A stretch of DNA of 34,919 nt, from contig SLOG01000019.1 in NCBI GenBank assembly GCA_007132635.1, positions 1 to 34,919 on the forward strand, given 5' to 3'. The notes beneath the pieces were generated by a model that was not told where the DNA came from, made no database searches, and saw nothing but the letters and a program-made list of their open reading frames with translations. How positions within the stretch are numbered: position 1 is the stretch's first letter; the number at the start of each line of letters is the position of its first letter. Positions 21,911 through 29,746 of this stretch are shown here, piece by piece. The position numbers and the translations under genes are program-made. Source of the DNA: Limnochordia bacterium. GTDB taxonomy: Bacteria > Bacillota > Limnochordia > Darwinibacteriales > SLO01.

Positions 21911-22659
21911 CGTTTTAGAGCCGAGGTTACCAACTCCAGATCGCTCGGTTTGTCCACATCAATACCAATCTCTGGATACGGTGTTATGACAGCCACTCCT
22001 TTTATCGAAAATATATCGCGAACACGTTCCTCGATTTCGTGAATAGCGAGTCGACGCAGGAGGAACTTCAGGATGAAGGAAAAACCCAGCAAGCGACTCA
22101 GCTGCCATGGTTTCTTACGCATGGCAAACACTCGCTCAAGCATGGGCTGGCATTCCAGTACTACGCGCGGAAGAGCCAGAAAAAGATTCCCGCCTGTAAA
22201 CGTACCTTCCCGCAGGCGAAAGTATGTCCTAGCAGTACCCGGATAATTTACATCATTTACCTCTTTCGACACGATCGGGTAGAACAAGTCGCCCGGTAAC
22301 TCACTGCACCTGTTAATAAAGTCTTCCACGGCTTCCGATGTGACTAAGGGTATGTCACTCGTCACTAAGAGCGCCATCCGTTCTGAGTCAAGCTCTTCTA
22401 GTCCTCGCTTGACGTTATCCGTTATGGAATTGGTTGACGGCACCAGCACTGCGCCTGTACCCTGCAGCGCCGCCCGCAGTTCGTCAGGCCCGACAACTAC
22501 TATACGGCCGACCTTAGCTGCCCCATTAAGAGCCTCGACAACATATTGAACCATCGGACGACCATGGATAGGAATGAGTGCCTCATTCGTGCAGTCGCTG
22601 ATCCCGCGCAGTTTTCCCGTGTTTGCTGCTCCAGCCAATACGACAGCGTCTACTATCAT
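21907..22659 (-). CDS. MobA/GlmU-like nucleotidyltransferase family protein
   Basis: A 250-residue protein with a Rossmann-like NTP-transferase fold (NTP_transf_3 type). The P-loop-like start VDAVVLAGAANTGKL replaces the GGxGTRM of sugar nucleotidyltransferases and lacks the key Arg. Other landmarks are ALIPIHGRPMVQYVVEAL, LLVTSDIPLVTSEAVEDFI (the metal-binding Asp) and a C-terminal GIDVDKPSDLELV block. The substrate is unknown; candidates are molybdopterin, CDP- or GDP-alcohol or sugar transfer. The middle contains hydrophobic stretches (LLGFSFILKFLLRRLA). I start it at ATG 22659; upstream TTG codons within the overlap with ispE are possible. It follows ispE by 16 bases. Confidence 0.8.
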   Translation of the reverse strand: MIVDAVVLAGAANTGKLRGISDCTNEALIPIHGRPMVQYVVEALNGAAKVGRIVVVGPDELRAALQGTGAVLVPSTNSITDNVKRGLEELDSERMALLVTSDIPLVTSEAVEDFINRCSELPGDLFYPIVSKEVNDVNYPGTARTYFRLREGTFTGGNLFLALPRVVLECQPMLERVFAMRKKPWQLSRLLGFSFILKFLLRRLAIHEIEERVRDIFSIKGVAVITPYPEIGIDVDKPSDLELVTSALKR

Positions 22660-22675
22660 ACAAACCGCCAACTCC

Positions 22676-23539
22676 TCACTCAACCTCCGAAATGCCTCGT
22701 TCTGAAAACGCGGTCATGAAACAATCGACTTCCTGCGAATACTTGGACAGAAACGCCAACGCGTCTTTTTCAGCGCGGAAAAGCCCGAATACTGACGGGC
22801 CGCTGCCCGACATCTGGGCAATACACGCTCCTGTTTCTGCCAAACGCCGCTTCCACACATTGACACTGGGTATGACAGAAGCTGTATAGCTTTCCATTAT
22901 GTTTCCAAGACAGCACAGACTCCCCTTCTGCCTCGCGGCAGCTAGGAACCGCCCGGTATACCTATCGCCAAACCAAGCTCTATCAAGATTTTCGTACACT
23001 GTTTTTGTGGCCACAGATTCCGGTGGTTTGACGATTACCACCTTCCAATCCCCTTGATAAGGCAGCGGCGTGAGCTGCTCCCCAATTCCTTCAGCCAGGA
23101 TGGTTCCGCCCTGCATACAGAAAGGTACATCCGCCCCGACAGAGAGGGCCACAGCTCGCAGTTCGGCCTCGAGAAGCCGCCCCGGATAGAGCAACTGAAG
23201 AGCATAGAGTACAGCTGCCGCGTCGGCACTCCCACCCGCCAATCCCGCAGCAGCAGGAATCTGTTTCTCAACCACGATGTCGACCCCGACTGAGATACCC
23301 GCTGCAGCCCCGAAGGCTGCAGCCGCTTTCCAAGCAAGGTTTTCCTCCGGGGGGCCTAAGGAAGGAGTGCAGTGTACCCGCACACCCTCGATCGATCGTC
23401 GGCCGATGCACACCTGGTCTGCCAAACCAACAGACTGCATTATGCTGCGGATCGCATGGTATCCGTCAGGCCGTCGATAGAGTACATCGAGGGTTAGGTT
23501 GATCTTTCCATGCGCATGCAGTAGAATCTCACGCATCAT
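22676..23539 (-). CDS. ispE: 4-diphosphocytidyl-2-C-methyl-D-erythritol kinase
   Basis: IspE phosphorylates CDP-methylerythritol in the MEP isoprenoid pathway. The 287-residue GHMP kinase shows HAHGKINLTLDVLYRRPDGYH at the N-terminus, the ATP-binding IPAAAGLAGGSADAAAVL, GADVPFCMQGGTILAEGIGE, and MSGSGPSVFGLF near the end. Starts ATG 23539 and 23536 are adjacent, both served by GAGGTGA. Location next to veg is conserved with B. subtilis, where sspF lies between; that spore gene is absent here. A 24-codon ORF ends just before its start codon. Confidence 0.96.
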   Translation of the reverse strand: MMREILLHAHGKINLTLDVLYRRPDGYHAIRSIMQSVGLADQVCIGRRSIEGVRVHCTPSLGPPEENLAWKAAAAFGAAAGISVGVDIVVEKQIPAAAGLAGGSADAAAVLYALQLLYPGRLLEAELRAVALSVGADVPFCMQGGTILAEGIGEQLTPLPYQGDWKVVIVKPPESVATKTVYENLDRAWFGDRYTGRFLAAARQKGSLCCLGNIMESYTASVIPSVNVWKRRLAETGACIAQMSGSGPSVFGLFRAEKDALAFLSKYSQEVDCFMTAFSERGISEVE

Positions 23540-23544
23540 GCATG

Positions 23545-23619
23545 TCACCTCGCAGCAGTAAGCCCCTCTTTCCACTTAGATGTTCCGCATCCAACGGCAA
23601 ACTCCTTCTGCTCAAGCAC
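23545..23619 (-). CDS. Possible 24-residue leader ORF before ispE
   Basis: On the minus strand GTG 23619 lies seven bases after CGGAGG, and the frame runs 24 codons (MLEQKEFAVGCGTSKW, then a basic end) to TGA 23545. The stop lies within the ispE ribosome site, five bases before the ispE start, which would couple their translation. It lies between the veg terminator and ispE. It could be a leader peptide, a small protein, or a chance frame. I do not recognise it. Confidence 0.35.
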   Translation of the reverse strand: MLEQKEFAVGCGTSKWKEGLTAAR

Positions 23620-23655
23620 TAGAAGGCCTCCGACAAAATTTCCTATACCACGACG

Positions 23656-23680
23656 AAAAAGGTGCCGCCGAAGCGGCACC
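23656..23680 (-). terminator. Intrinsic terminator after veg
   Basis: On the minus strand GGTGCCGC, loop TTCG and GCGGCACC form an 8-bp perfect, GC-rich stem (23680-23661), directly followed by five Ts. Confidence 0.92.
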
Positions 23681-23717
23681 TCACTCTCAGTAGGAAAAGT
23701 ATGAAACCATTTGTCTC

Positions 23718-23984
23718 TCAAATGTTATCCAATCCAATCCGATTGTCGTCCACCGTCAGCTCCACAGTTTCCGTAAGAATATCCGAATAGGTGTAAGATA
23801 GGCGTCGAACTGAGTTTGACGCATCAAGTTTGATAACAAATACCTTCGGATACGTCTCCTCCAAAACACCTTCGGCCTCTACTATCTTTTTGCGACCGCG
23901 ATTAGCTCGGAGTTTTATGCGCTTACCGATGCAAGCATCCAGATCAGATTTGATCTGATCCAGCACATTTGCCTTAACCGCCAT
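23718..23984 (-). CDS. veg: Veg family protein
   Basis: An 88-residue protein matching Veg of Firmicutes: VLDQIKSDLDACIGKRIKLR, then ANRGRKKIVEAEGVLEETYP, then VFVIKLDASNSVRRLSYTYSDILTETVEL. The fold is a small SH3-like barrel. In B. subtilis Veg is abundant and influences biofilm matrix gene expression; its biochemical role is unclear. The gene is monocistronic, with a near-consensus promoter and a strong terminator, as the classical veg gene is. It sits between ispE and the YkuK-like and rsmA genes. Confidence 0.95.
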   Translation of the reverse strand: MAVKANVLDQIKSDLDACIGKRIKLRANRGRKKIVEAEGVLEETYPKVFVIKLDASNSVRRLSYTYSDILTETVELTVDDNRIGLDNI

Positions 23985-24018
23985 CGAGGTTCACCATCCT
24001 TATCCCCATGATAGCCCA

Positions 24019-24047
24019 AGTATACTACAGGGAAGGATTCTTGTCAA
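24019..24047 (-). promoter_or_regulatory. Strong promoter of veg
   Basis: TTGACA (24047-24042), a 17-base spacer and TATACT (24024-24019), with an AT-rich stretch just upstream (AAAATATATG on the minus strand) that could serve as an UP element. The classical B. subtilis Pveg is likewise very strong. Confidence 0.9.
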
Positions 24048-24114
24048 GCAAACATATATTTTAACAGCAACACCCGGTTCCTGTCAAGGCACCTTTCGCA
24101 TTTTTTTTGCATAG

Positions 24115-24147
24115 GGAAAGAAAAATGTCCGCCTGATGGGCGCGACG
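24115..24147 (-). terminator. Possible terminator after the YkuK-like gene
   Basis: Immediately after the stop codon the minus strand reads GTCGCGCC, a short loop, and GGCGGAC, pairing with one bulge, then ATTTTTCTTT. The stem is imperfect. Confidence 0.5.
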
Positions 24148-24627
24148 TCATTTTGTGAACTTGTCCGCCACACTGGAAGCACCATAGGAATCCGGTTTGA
24201 TCCTTGCATCAAAGCCTGAACCGACAACCATGCCCACCACTTCTTTGATCATGTCCTTCGTTGCCCCATTGTTTCCGACGTCTAGGTGAATCTCGATATT
24301 GAAGTCATGTTTGCTTTCTACCAATAGATCGGTAATCTGCGAGGCCAGCATCAGACTCCGCGATGTCTCATAGAAAATGCGCTGTCGCAGACTGCGGGTC
24401 ATAGGTTCGATCTCTCGCAGATAGAAAAAGCGCCCTCCCTTGCCCTTTCTGTGCACGATGAGCGCGGTAACGAAGCAGATTTCTCCCCGGTTTTCTTTTA
24501 ACTGCGAGTCCGTGCCGACGATAAGCGAATAATCGTCATCAGGATTCCGGGAAGCAAACTGCAGAATATCGGCAAAGACATCCTCCAACGACAAGGGGCC
24601 GCGCGTTGGACTGACGAATTTCATCAT
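24148..24627 (-). CDS. DUF458 (YkuK-like) RNase H-fold protein
   Basis: A 159-residue protein of the DUF458/YkuK family, predicted to have an RNase H-like nuclease fold. Visible: FVSPTRGPLSLEDVFADI, YSLIVGTDSQ with the acidic GTDSQ motif, a long FYLREIEPMTRSLRQRIFYETSRS helix, and EIHLDVGNNGATKDMIKEV. No biochemical role is established. ATG codons at 24627 and 24624 are adjacent behind GAAGGTGAG; the second has better spacing. It is 60 bases downstream of rsmA and upstream of the independently transcribed veg gene. Confidence 0.87.
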   Translation of the reverse strand: MMKFVSPTRGPLSLEDVFADILQFASRNPDDDYSLIVGTDSQLKENRGEICFVTALIVHRKGKGGRFFYLREIEPMTRSLRQRIFYETSRSLMLASQITDLLVESKHDFNIEIHLDVGNNGATKDMIKEVVGMVVGSGFDARIKPDSYGASSVADKFTK

Positions 24628-24687
24628 CTCACCTTCTCTTTCGGTTCACCAAACGCCGCGAGATGCCCCTGCCTTCAGGTATGGGGT

Positions 24688-25563
24688 CTAGGACGGCTTC
24701 TGGATCAGTAGCTTTTCAGTCAGGTCGCTAAAGTCCTGTAGCGAAAGCGTCTCCCCTCGTGCTCTGGAATCAAAGGGACTCTCGGCCAACACACTGTCCA
24801 GCGCGGTATCTGAGATTCCCCAAGAACGGGCCAAAGGTTTGAGGCAGTTACGCAAGGTTTTGCGCCGCTGACCAAAGGCAGCGCGAATCACGAAAAACAT
24901 GGGTTCTCGCGGAGCAGAAACCGGCGGCTCTACTGTATCCAAACGGATGACCGTCGAGTCGACATCGGGGGATGGTACAAACGCTCGGCGCGAAACCTGC
25001 ATGACCGTAGTAATGTCTGCATGGTACCTAACGGCCAGGGATAGAATTCCGTAATCTTTGGACCCCGGCTCAGCGGCAATTCGCTGCGCAACTTCTTTCT
25101 GTACCATGACCACTAGCTGCCGAAACCGAACATCGCCTTCGAGGGCTCGCATAATAAGGGGTGTCGTTAGGTAATAAGGGAGATTGCCTGCAAACGTGAC
25201 AGTTTCGCCGCGCCAACCCGCTGCAAGCAGCAGGGCACGCCAATCCAATTCCAAAGCATCACCCGATACCACAGTGATATTGTCTTGGCGCAGTATATCC
25301 TGTAAAATCTCCACCAAGTCATAGTCTACCTCGATTGTGACAACATGACAACTCTTTTTTGCCAATTCTACAGTCAACGTGCCCAGTCCTGTCCCGATTT
25401 CCAGAACATACTCGATATTTTTTAAATCGGCACTCTCTGCAATCCTATTCAGGATATTTCGGTCGCCCAGGAAGTTCTGGCCAAACCGTTTCTTAAACCG
25501 AAATTGATAGTCTCTAATCACCTGCTGCACACTGCTCGGGAGAGCAGCCATGTTTCTGCTCAC
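24688..25563 (-). CDS. rsmA: 16S rRNA (adenine1518/1519-N6)-dimethyltransferase RsmA (KsgA)
   Basis: RsmA dimethylates two adjacent adenines near the 3' end of 16S rRNA during 30S maturation. The 291-residue protein shows FRFKKRFGQNFLGDRNIL, the SAM-binding VLEIGTGLGTLTVELA, the acidic TIEVDYDLVEI, the catalytic NLPYYLTTPLIMR, and VPSPDVDSTVIRL in the C-terminal region. The start is GTG 25563 after GGGGGG; ATG 25551 is an alternative. It lies 24 bases after a 70-codon ORF and close to veg and ispE, as in B. subtilis. Confidence 0.96.
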   Translation of the reverse strand: MSRNMAALPSSVQQVIRDYQFRFKKRFGQNFLGDRNILNRIAESADLKNIEYVLEIGTGLGTLTVELAKKSCHVVTIEVDYDLVEILQDILRQDNITVVSGDALELDWRALLLAAGWRGETVTFAGNLPYYLTTPLIMRALEGDVRFRQLVVMVQKEVAQRIAAEPGSKDYGILSLAVRYHADITTVMQVSRRAFVPSPDVDSTVIRLDTVEPPVSAPREPMFFVIRAAFGQRRKTLRNCLKPLARSWGISDTALDSVLAESPFDSRARGETLSLQDFSDLTEKLLIQKPS

Positions 25564-25587
25564 TTGATCCCCCCCACGAACTGCTCA

Positions 25588-25800
25588 TCACAACGCATCC
25601 CAGGGAAAGCGATCGATTGCCCCGTGGGTAAGCCGCCGCAGTTTCTGATACAGCTCCTCCTCGGTATAGTCATCGATAGCCTCCAAGATTTCGAGTATTT
25701 GTTCAAAATCATCTTCTTGCAGCTGGCCGCTCGTCAGCAGCCTCTCACAAGTCTCGATAAAACGAAGCTTGACTCGTTCCGAATCTTCAAACGAAGCCAT
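25588..25800 (-). CDS. Small acidic helical protein coupled to dnaB
   Basis: A 70-residue protein I do not recognise. It is rich in Glu, Asp and Leu and predicted wholly helical (SERVKLRFIETCERLLTSG, then DDFEQILEILEAIDD, then TEEELYQKLRRLTHG), ending FPWDAL. The ATG at 25800 overlaps the dnaB stop by one base (TGATG), a classic sign of translational coupling, and the stop lies 24 bases before rsmA. Position and coding character support a real gene. It could act with DnaB or be an unrelated small helical protein. Confidence 0.7.
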   Translation of the reverse strand: MASFEDSERVKLRFIETCERLLTSGQLQEDDFEQILEILEAIDDYTEEELYQKLRRLTHGAIDRFPWDAL

Positions 25801-27179
25801 CAGCGAACCTCTCCATTGTTGAATTCATCAATAAAGCGCGTGTATTCCTTCACAAAACGCAGTCTCACGGTACCCGTTGGCCCTTTCCGCTGTTTCGCGA
25901 AGATGATCTCGACCTGTCCTTCGGTACCATTCTGCACAGCTTCCTCAGGATGGTAATAGTCATCACGATATAAGAATACCACAGCGTCGGCAAATTCCTC
26001 AATGTTTCCTGAGTCCCGTAGGTCCGACATCATCGGACGTTTGTTTTCCCGGCTTTCCACACCGCGGTTTAGCTGTGACAAAAGCACAATAGGAACATCC
26101 AACTCGCCCGCCAAATCCCGCAGCTCACGCACCATCTCGCCCACCAAAAGCGACCAACTCCTCTGGCCCTGAACTGTTGGTTTGATAAGCTGCAGATAGT
26201 CGATGACTATCAAGCCCAAGTTCGGGCTAGCAGTCTTTACCTTGCGAGCCTTGGCGCGCATCTCAGCAACAGAAAGACCGCGTTTGTCGATGATCTGGAT
26301 GGGGAGTCGGTACAGTTCGTTAAACACTCGCTGCGCTTTGGAAAACTGCTCATCACTGAGCCGCGTCTGATACTCACTGGAGGTGATCTCAAAGGCTCCT
26401 TCTTCTTTGTAACGGAAGAGTTCGCTAAGCACGATTCTGTCACCAATCTGTTCGTCATCCATTTCTAGACTCATCACCAACACGGGAATGTGCCGCTTCG
26501 CCACATTGACCACCATGTTCATCGCCAATGCCGTCTTCCCCATACTGGGACGGGCAGCAAGAATGATCAGATCCTTCCGCTTCAGTCCTGTGGTCATTGC
26601 ATCAATAGACGGAAAACGGACAGACAGACCATACGCGTCAGATATTCCCTGCCTCCGTTCCACCAAGTTGATGTAGCACTTATTCAACACATCCAGCAGC
26701 GACTTGGTTTCATCTTCGCCTTGGAGAGTGTTTTGGGTCGCAGCGAAAATAAGCTCTTGAGCCTTGGCCTGAATGGAGCTTAGGTCCTGATCGCCTTCAT
26801 CGACGGCCAAGCTGCGGATCTCCTCAACTGCCCGCAGCAGGCGCCGGGACGCTTCTTTGTTCCGCAATGCAGCGATGGAGGGTTCTAATTCGCTGACAGC
26901 TGCAAAGGATTCCGTCAGACCGATCAGCATCTGAGCAGGAGACTCTATGGTGCTGCTGCGCCGCAGCCGATTATAGATCTGCGTATACGAGATGCGTCCC
27001 CCGGCATTGTATAGATCAACAATCGTCGAATACACATGGCGGTGCACAGAGTCATAAAAGTGCTCCGGTCTCAGCCTATCGATCACTTGATCAACTTTTT
27101 CCGGATATTTGATCAGAATCCCCAAGATCCTCTGCTCAGCACCGGAATCTCTAGGAACTAGGTTGGTGATGGAATTCAT
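25800..27179 (-). CDS. dnaB: Replicative DNA helicase DnaB
   Basis: The hexameric helicase of the replication fork (called DnaC in B. subtilis). At 459 residues it is normal length. The N-terminal domain starts RDSGAEQRILGILIKYPEKV; after the linker the RecA-like domain has Walker A LAARPSMGKTALAMN, LVMSLEMDDEQIGDR, Walker B LGLIVIDYLQLIKP, VPIVLLSQLNRGVESR and SDLRDSGNIEEFADAVVFLYR. No intein is present. The ATG follows AAGGAG located within the end of dnaD; the genes overlap by 29 bases. Pairing with dnaD fits helicase and helicase-loading partners encoded together. Confidence 0.97.
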   Translation of the reverse strand: MNSITNLVPRDSGAEQRILGILIKYPEKVDQVIDRLRPEHFYDSVHRHVYSTIVDLYNAGGRISYTQIYNRLRRSSTIESPAQMLIGLTESFAAVSELEPSIAALRNKEASRRLLRAVEEIRSLAVDEGDQDLSSIQAKAQELIFAATQNTLQGEDETKSLLDVLNKCYINLVERRQGISDAYGLSVRFPSIDAMTTGLKRKDLIILAARPSMGKTALAMNMVVNVAKRHIPVLVMSLEMDDEQIGDRIVLSELFRYKEEGAFEITSSEYQTRLSDEQFSKAQRVFNELYRLPIQIIDKRGLSVAEMRAKARKVKTASPNLGLIVIDYLQLIKPTVQGQRSWSLLVGEMVRELRDLAGELDVPIVLLSQLNRGVESRENKRPMMSDLRDSGNIEEFADAVVFLYRDDYYHPEEAVQNGTEGQVEIIFAKQRKGPTGTVRLRFVKEYTRFIDEFNNGEVR

Positions 27180-27843
27180 CGGGGAAAAACTCCTTCCACT
27201 TTCGCTCGGCTTCTGGATGCACCCCTTCCCGCCGCGTTTGCGGCAGCACCTTAGACAGATAGGGTTTGCTTGTCAGATCCGCATAACTCGTAACGCCTTC
27301 TTGAAGCCAGTTTCGCAGAATTCCTTCTAGGTATCCAATGTTCGGCCGATCAACCGAACTGCACATCTCCTCGATGGCAGCAGCCACAACCTCGTGAGAC
27401 ATGCCGCGCTCGTCAGTCCAAATATAGAGCCTCTGCATATCCTCCGCCGACGGAGCTGCCACTTTGTGAGTCCAGAAATTAACTAGCCACTCAAACCCGG
27501 CCTGTTCTTCATCCAGCATCAACGAATCGCCCGTGGGGATGGGCTCAGCTGCTTCTGCGGCAGATACGGCCAGCCGGATAGTATATCCCGAGTCGTTAAC
27601 CCAGCCGTGTTCTGCCAATTTGACAAAAGCCTGTTCCACCCGCTGCATGGAAATGCCCATCTGTTCTGCAGCCGTCCGGAGTGTCAACCGCTTTCTCTGC
27701 TGCGCGAAAAAGAGAAGGTTTATCCAAAGAAGCACCGCATCCACTCCCAAGCGGTGCTGCTGCGCGAAAAGCTCCACCGGCACCTGCACAGGGAGATCGT
27801 CCACACCCTGCATCTCGAGACCCCGCTCGGATTCCGACGCCAT
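27151..27843 (-). CDS. dnaD: DnaD-domain replication initiation protein
   Basis: DnaD assists helicase loading in low-GC Gram-positives. This 230-residue protein has an N-terminal winged helix (LRTAAEQMGISMQRVEQAFVK, preceded by DAVLLWINLLFF) and a C-terminal DnaB_2/DnaD domain (FEWLVNFWTHKVAAPSAEDM). The latter ends in IGYLEGILRNWLQEGV, the YxxxIxxxW signature. The ATG follows AGAGGTGATGG. It lies 12 bases after the ABC-F gene and overlaps dnaB, so replication functions are grouped in one unit. Confidence 0.9.
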   Translation of the reverse strand: MASESERGLEMQGVDDLPVQVPVELFAQQHRLGVDAVLLWINLLFFAQQRKRLTLRTAAEQMGISMQRVEQAFVKLAEHGWVNDSGYTIRLAVSAAEAAEPIPTGDSLMLDEEQAGFEWLVNFWTHKVAAPSAEDMQRLYIWTDERGMSHEVVAAAIEEMCSSVDRPNIGYLEGILRNWLQEGVTSYADLTSKPYLSKVLPQTRREGVHPEAERKWKEFFPDEFHHQPSS

Positions 27844-27855
27844 GCCCCATCACCT

Positions 27856-29715
27856 CTATTCCACTAGTTCTTCCCACTGCTCATAGTACTCCGACAACTG
27901 TCTCTGCACTCGCTCATAGTCCCGCACCAACTCGCGGCTTTTTTCCGGGTCCTGATACACCTCCGTGTCCCCAAGCAGGACCTCCATCCTGTCTTTTTCT
28001 TGTTCGAGTGCCAAAATGTCTTCCTCTAAAGAATCCCGCATCTGTTCTTGCTTGGCTTGCGCGTTCGATGAAGCCCGCCGCACAACCGGCGTCTGGCGAT
28101 TTCTGCGTTTCTCCTTTTCATCTTGTTTCCTTTCCTGCTGAAGACTCCGGTACTCGCTGTACTTGCCGGAAAACACCTCCAGACAACCGTCATCCAGAAC
28201 CCACAGTTTACTCGCCAGAGCATCGATGAAGTAGCGGTCATGACTCACGAAAATCAAAGTGCCGCCAAACTCGCGCAGCGCGTCCTCCAAAGCTTCCCGC
28301 GCATAAATGTCCAGATGGTTCGTCGGTTCATCCAACAAAAGGAAGTTTGGCCGCTGAAGAAGGAGTTGGGCCAAAGCCAGACGGTTACTCTCCCCGCCGC
28401 TCAAAATGTTTGTCGGTTTGAAGACATCCTCCCCGCGAAACTGAAAACGAGCCAAGACAGACCGCAGCTGCCCTAACTCCATGCGGTGCGTCTCATAGAG
28501 CTCTTCCAGAACCGAGTGACTCTCCGTAAACCGTATTTCCTGAGAAAAATAACCCCGATGAACACCGACACCAAGCCGAATCCGCCCTTCATACGACAGC
28601 TGGTCGGCAAGAATTCTGAGCAGGGTCGTTTTCCCGCTGCCGTTAGGCCCCACTAAGGCAATGCGGTCGCCCCGCACAACCTCTGCGCTCACCTTCTTAA
28701 GAACCGGCTCATCAAAGGACTTCGACACCTCTGTGAGCTCAGCAACTCGATAGCCCGATTGGCGCCGCGGCCGAAACGAGAAGCCAATGGCCGGAGTATC
28801 TGACGGCGCATCAACGCGTTCAATTTTCTCAAGCCGTTTGGCCAAGCTTTTGGCCTGCCGGGCTCTCGTTCCGGCACCAAACTTTCGGATAAACCCCTCG
28901 ATCTTAGCTATTTCCTCCTGTTGCCGCTGCGCGTCCTCTTCCATCTGTGCATCGCGCTCACGTCGCTGTACAGCGTAGGACGAATAGTTTCCTCGGTACT
29001 GAAAGAACCGTCGATCCCGCAGTTCCCAAATCCGAAAAACTGCTTTATCCAGGAAAAACCGGTCGTGAGAGACCACGACGAAAGCCCGAGGATAACTCTG
29101 GAGATAGCTCTCCAACCATTCGATGGCATCCACATCCAGATGATTGGTGGGTTCGTCGAGAAGCAGTAAATCTGGTTCCTCCAATAACACCCTAGCCAAC
29201 TGCGCCCGAATCTTCTGGCCTCCGCTTAAAATGCGGACAGGCTTGTTCAATTCATCCTCGGCAAATCCCAATCCAAAACACGTATTCCGCAGTCGTGCTC
29301 GATAGTCATAGCCGCCCATCGTCTCAAACCGCTGCTGCAGAGCTGCATAGTTCTGCATAGCCTGGTCGAGGCGCTCTGCGTCAGCAATAACATCCTTGTC
29401 GCTGAGCTCGCGCTCGGCTCGTTGCAGCTGCTCTGCTGTTTTCAGCAGAGGTGTGAACGCTCGTTCAAGGTACTCCGCTAAGGTGCTCGTCTCGTCGAGC
29501 ACAACCTGTTCAAGGAACCCTATTTTTTGCGCCTTTGGCTGCTCTAGGACACCCTCGTCGTAGGACTCGCGCCCTGCCAGGATACGAAGCAGCGTAGTCT
29601 TGCCAATGCCGTTAGCGCCAACTAATCCAATGTGGTCTTTCTCGGCGATAGCTGCGGAGAGACCTTGAAACACCAGTTCATCCGCATAGTACTTCCCAAG
29701 CTCGCGAATCACCAA
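27856..29715 (-). CDS. ABC-F family ATPase (translation factor type)
   Basis: ABC-F proteins are soluble twin ATPases that act at the ribosome; some confer antibiotic resistance, others (EttA, Uup, YfmR-like) aid stalled translation. The 619-residue protein has two cassettes: Walker A GLVGANGIGKTTLL with LSGGQKIRAQLAR, and GPNGSGKTTLLRIL with LSGGESNRLALAQ. Each has LLLDEPTNHLD. The interdomain linker is charged (QEEIAKIEGFIRKFGAG). A C-terminal coiled coil (about 540-619) resembles the Uup/YfmR tail. No membrane domain is present. Start is TTG 29715, eight bases after GGGAGG. Resistance function cannot be claimed from sequence. Confidence 0.93.
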   Translation of the reverse strand: MVIRELGKYYADELVFQGLSAAIAEKDHIGLVGANGIGKTTLLRILAGRESYDEGVLEQPKAQKIGFLEQVVLDETSTLAEYLERAFTPLLKTAEQLQRAERELSDKDVIADAERLDQAMQNYAALQQRFETMGGYDYRARLRNTCFGLGFAEDELNKPVRILSGGQKIRAQLARVLLEEPDLLLLDEPTNHLDVDAIEWLESYLQSYPRAFVVVSHDRFFLDKAVFRIWELRDRRFFQYRGNYSSYAVQRRERDAQMEEDAQRQQEEIAKIEGFIRKFGAGTRARQAKSLAKRLEKIERVDAPSDTPAIGFSFRPRRQSGYRVAELTEVSKSFDEPVLKKVSAEVVRGDRIALVGPNGSGKTTLLRILADQLSYEGRIRLGVGVHRGYFSQEIRFTESHSVLEELYETHRMELGQLRSVLARFQFRGEDVFKPTNILSGGESNRLALAQLLLQRPNFLLLDEPTNHLDIYAREALEDALREFGGTLIFVSHDRYFIDALASKLWVLDDGCLEVFSGKYSEYRSLQQERKQDEKEKRRNRQTPVVRRASSNAQAKQEQMRDSLEEDILALEQEKDRMEVLLGDTEVYQDPEKSRELVRDYERVQRQLSEYYEQWEELVE

Positions 29716-29746
29716 AGGCTCCGCCTCCCATCACCCAAGTCTCTAA

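Noticed and set aside
27681..28229. Proline-rich open frame on the plus strand
   Set aside because: Spans dnaD and the ABC-F gene in antisense; composition is a by-product of the real genes.
27856..29715. ABC-F gene as an antibiotic resistance determinant
   Set aside because: The C-terminal coiled coil and housekeeping neighbours fit a Uup/YfmR-type translation factor; resistance cannot be read from sequence.
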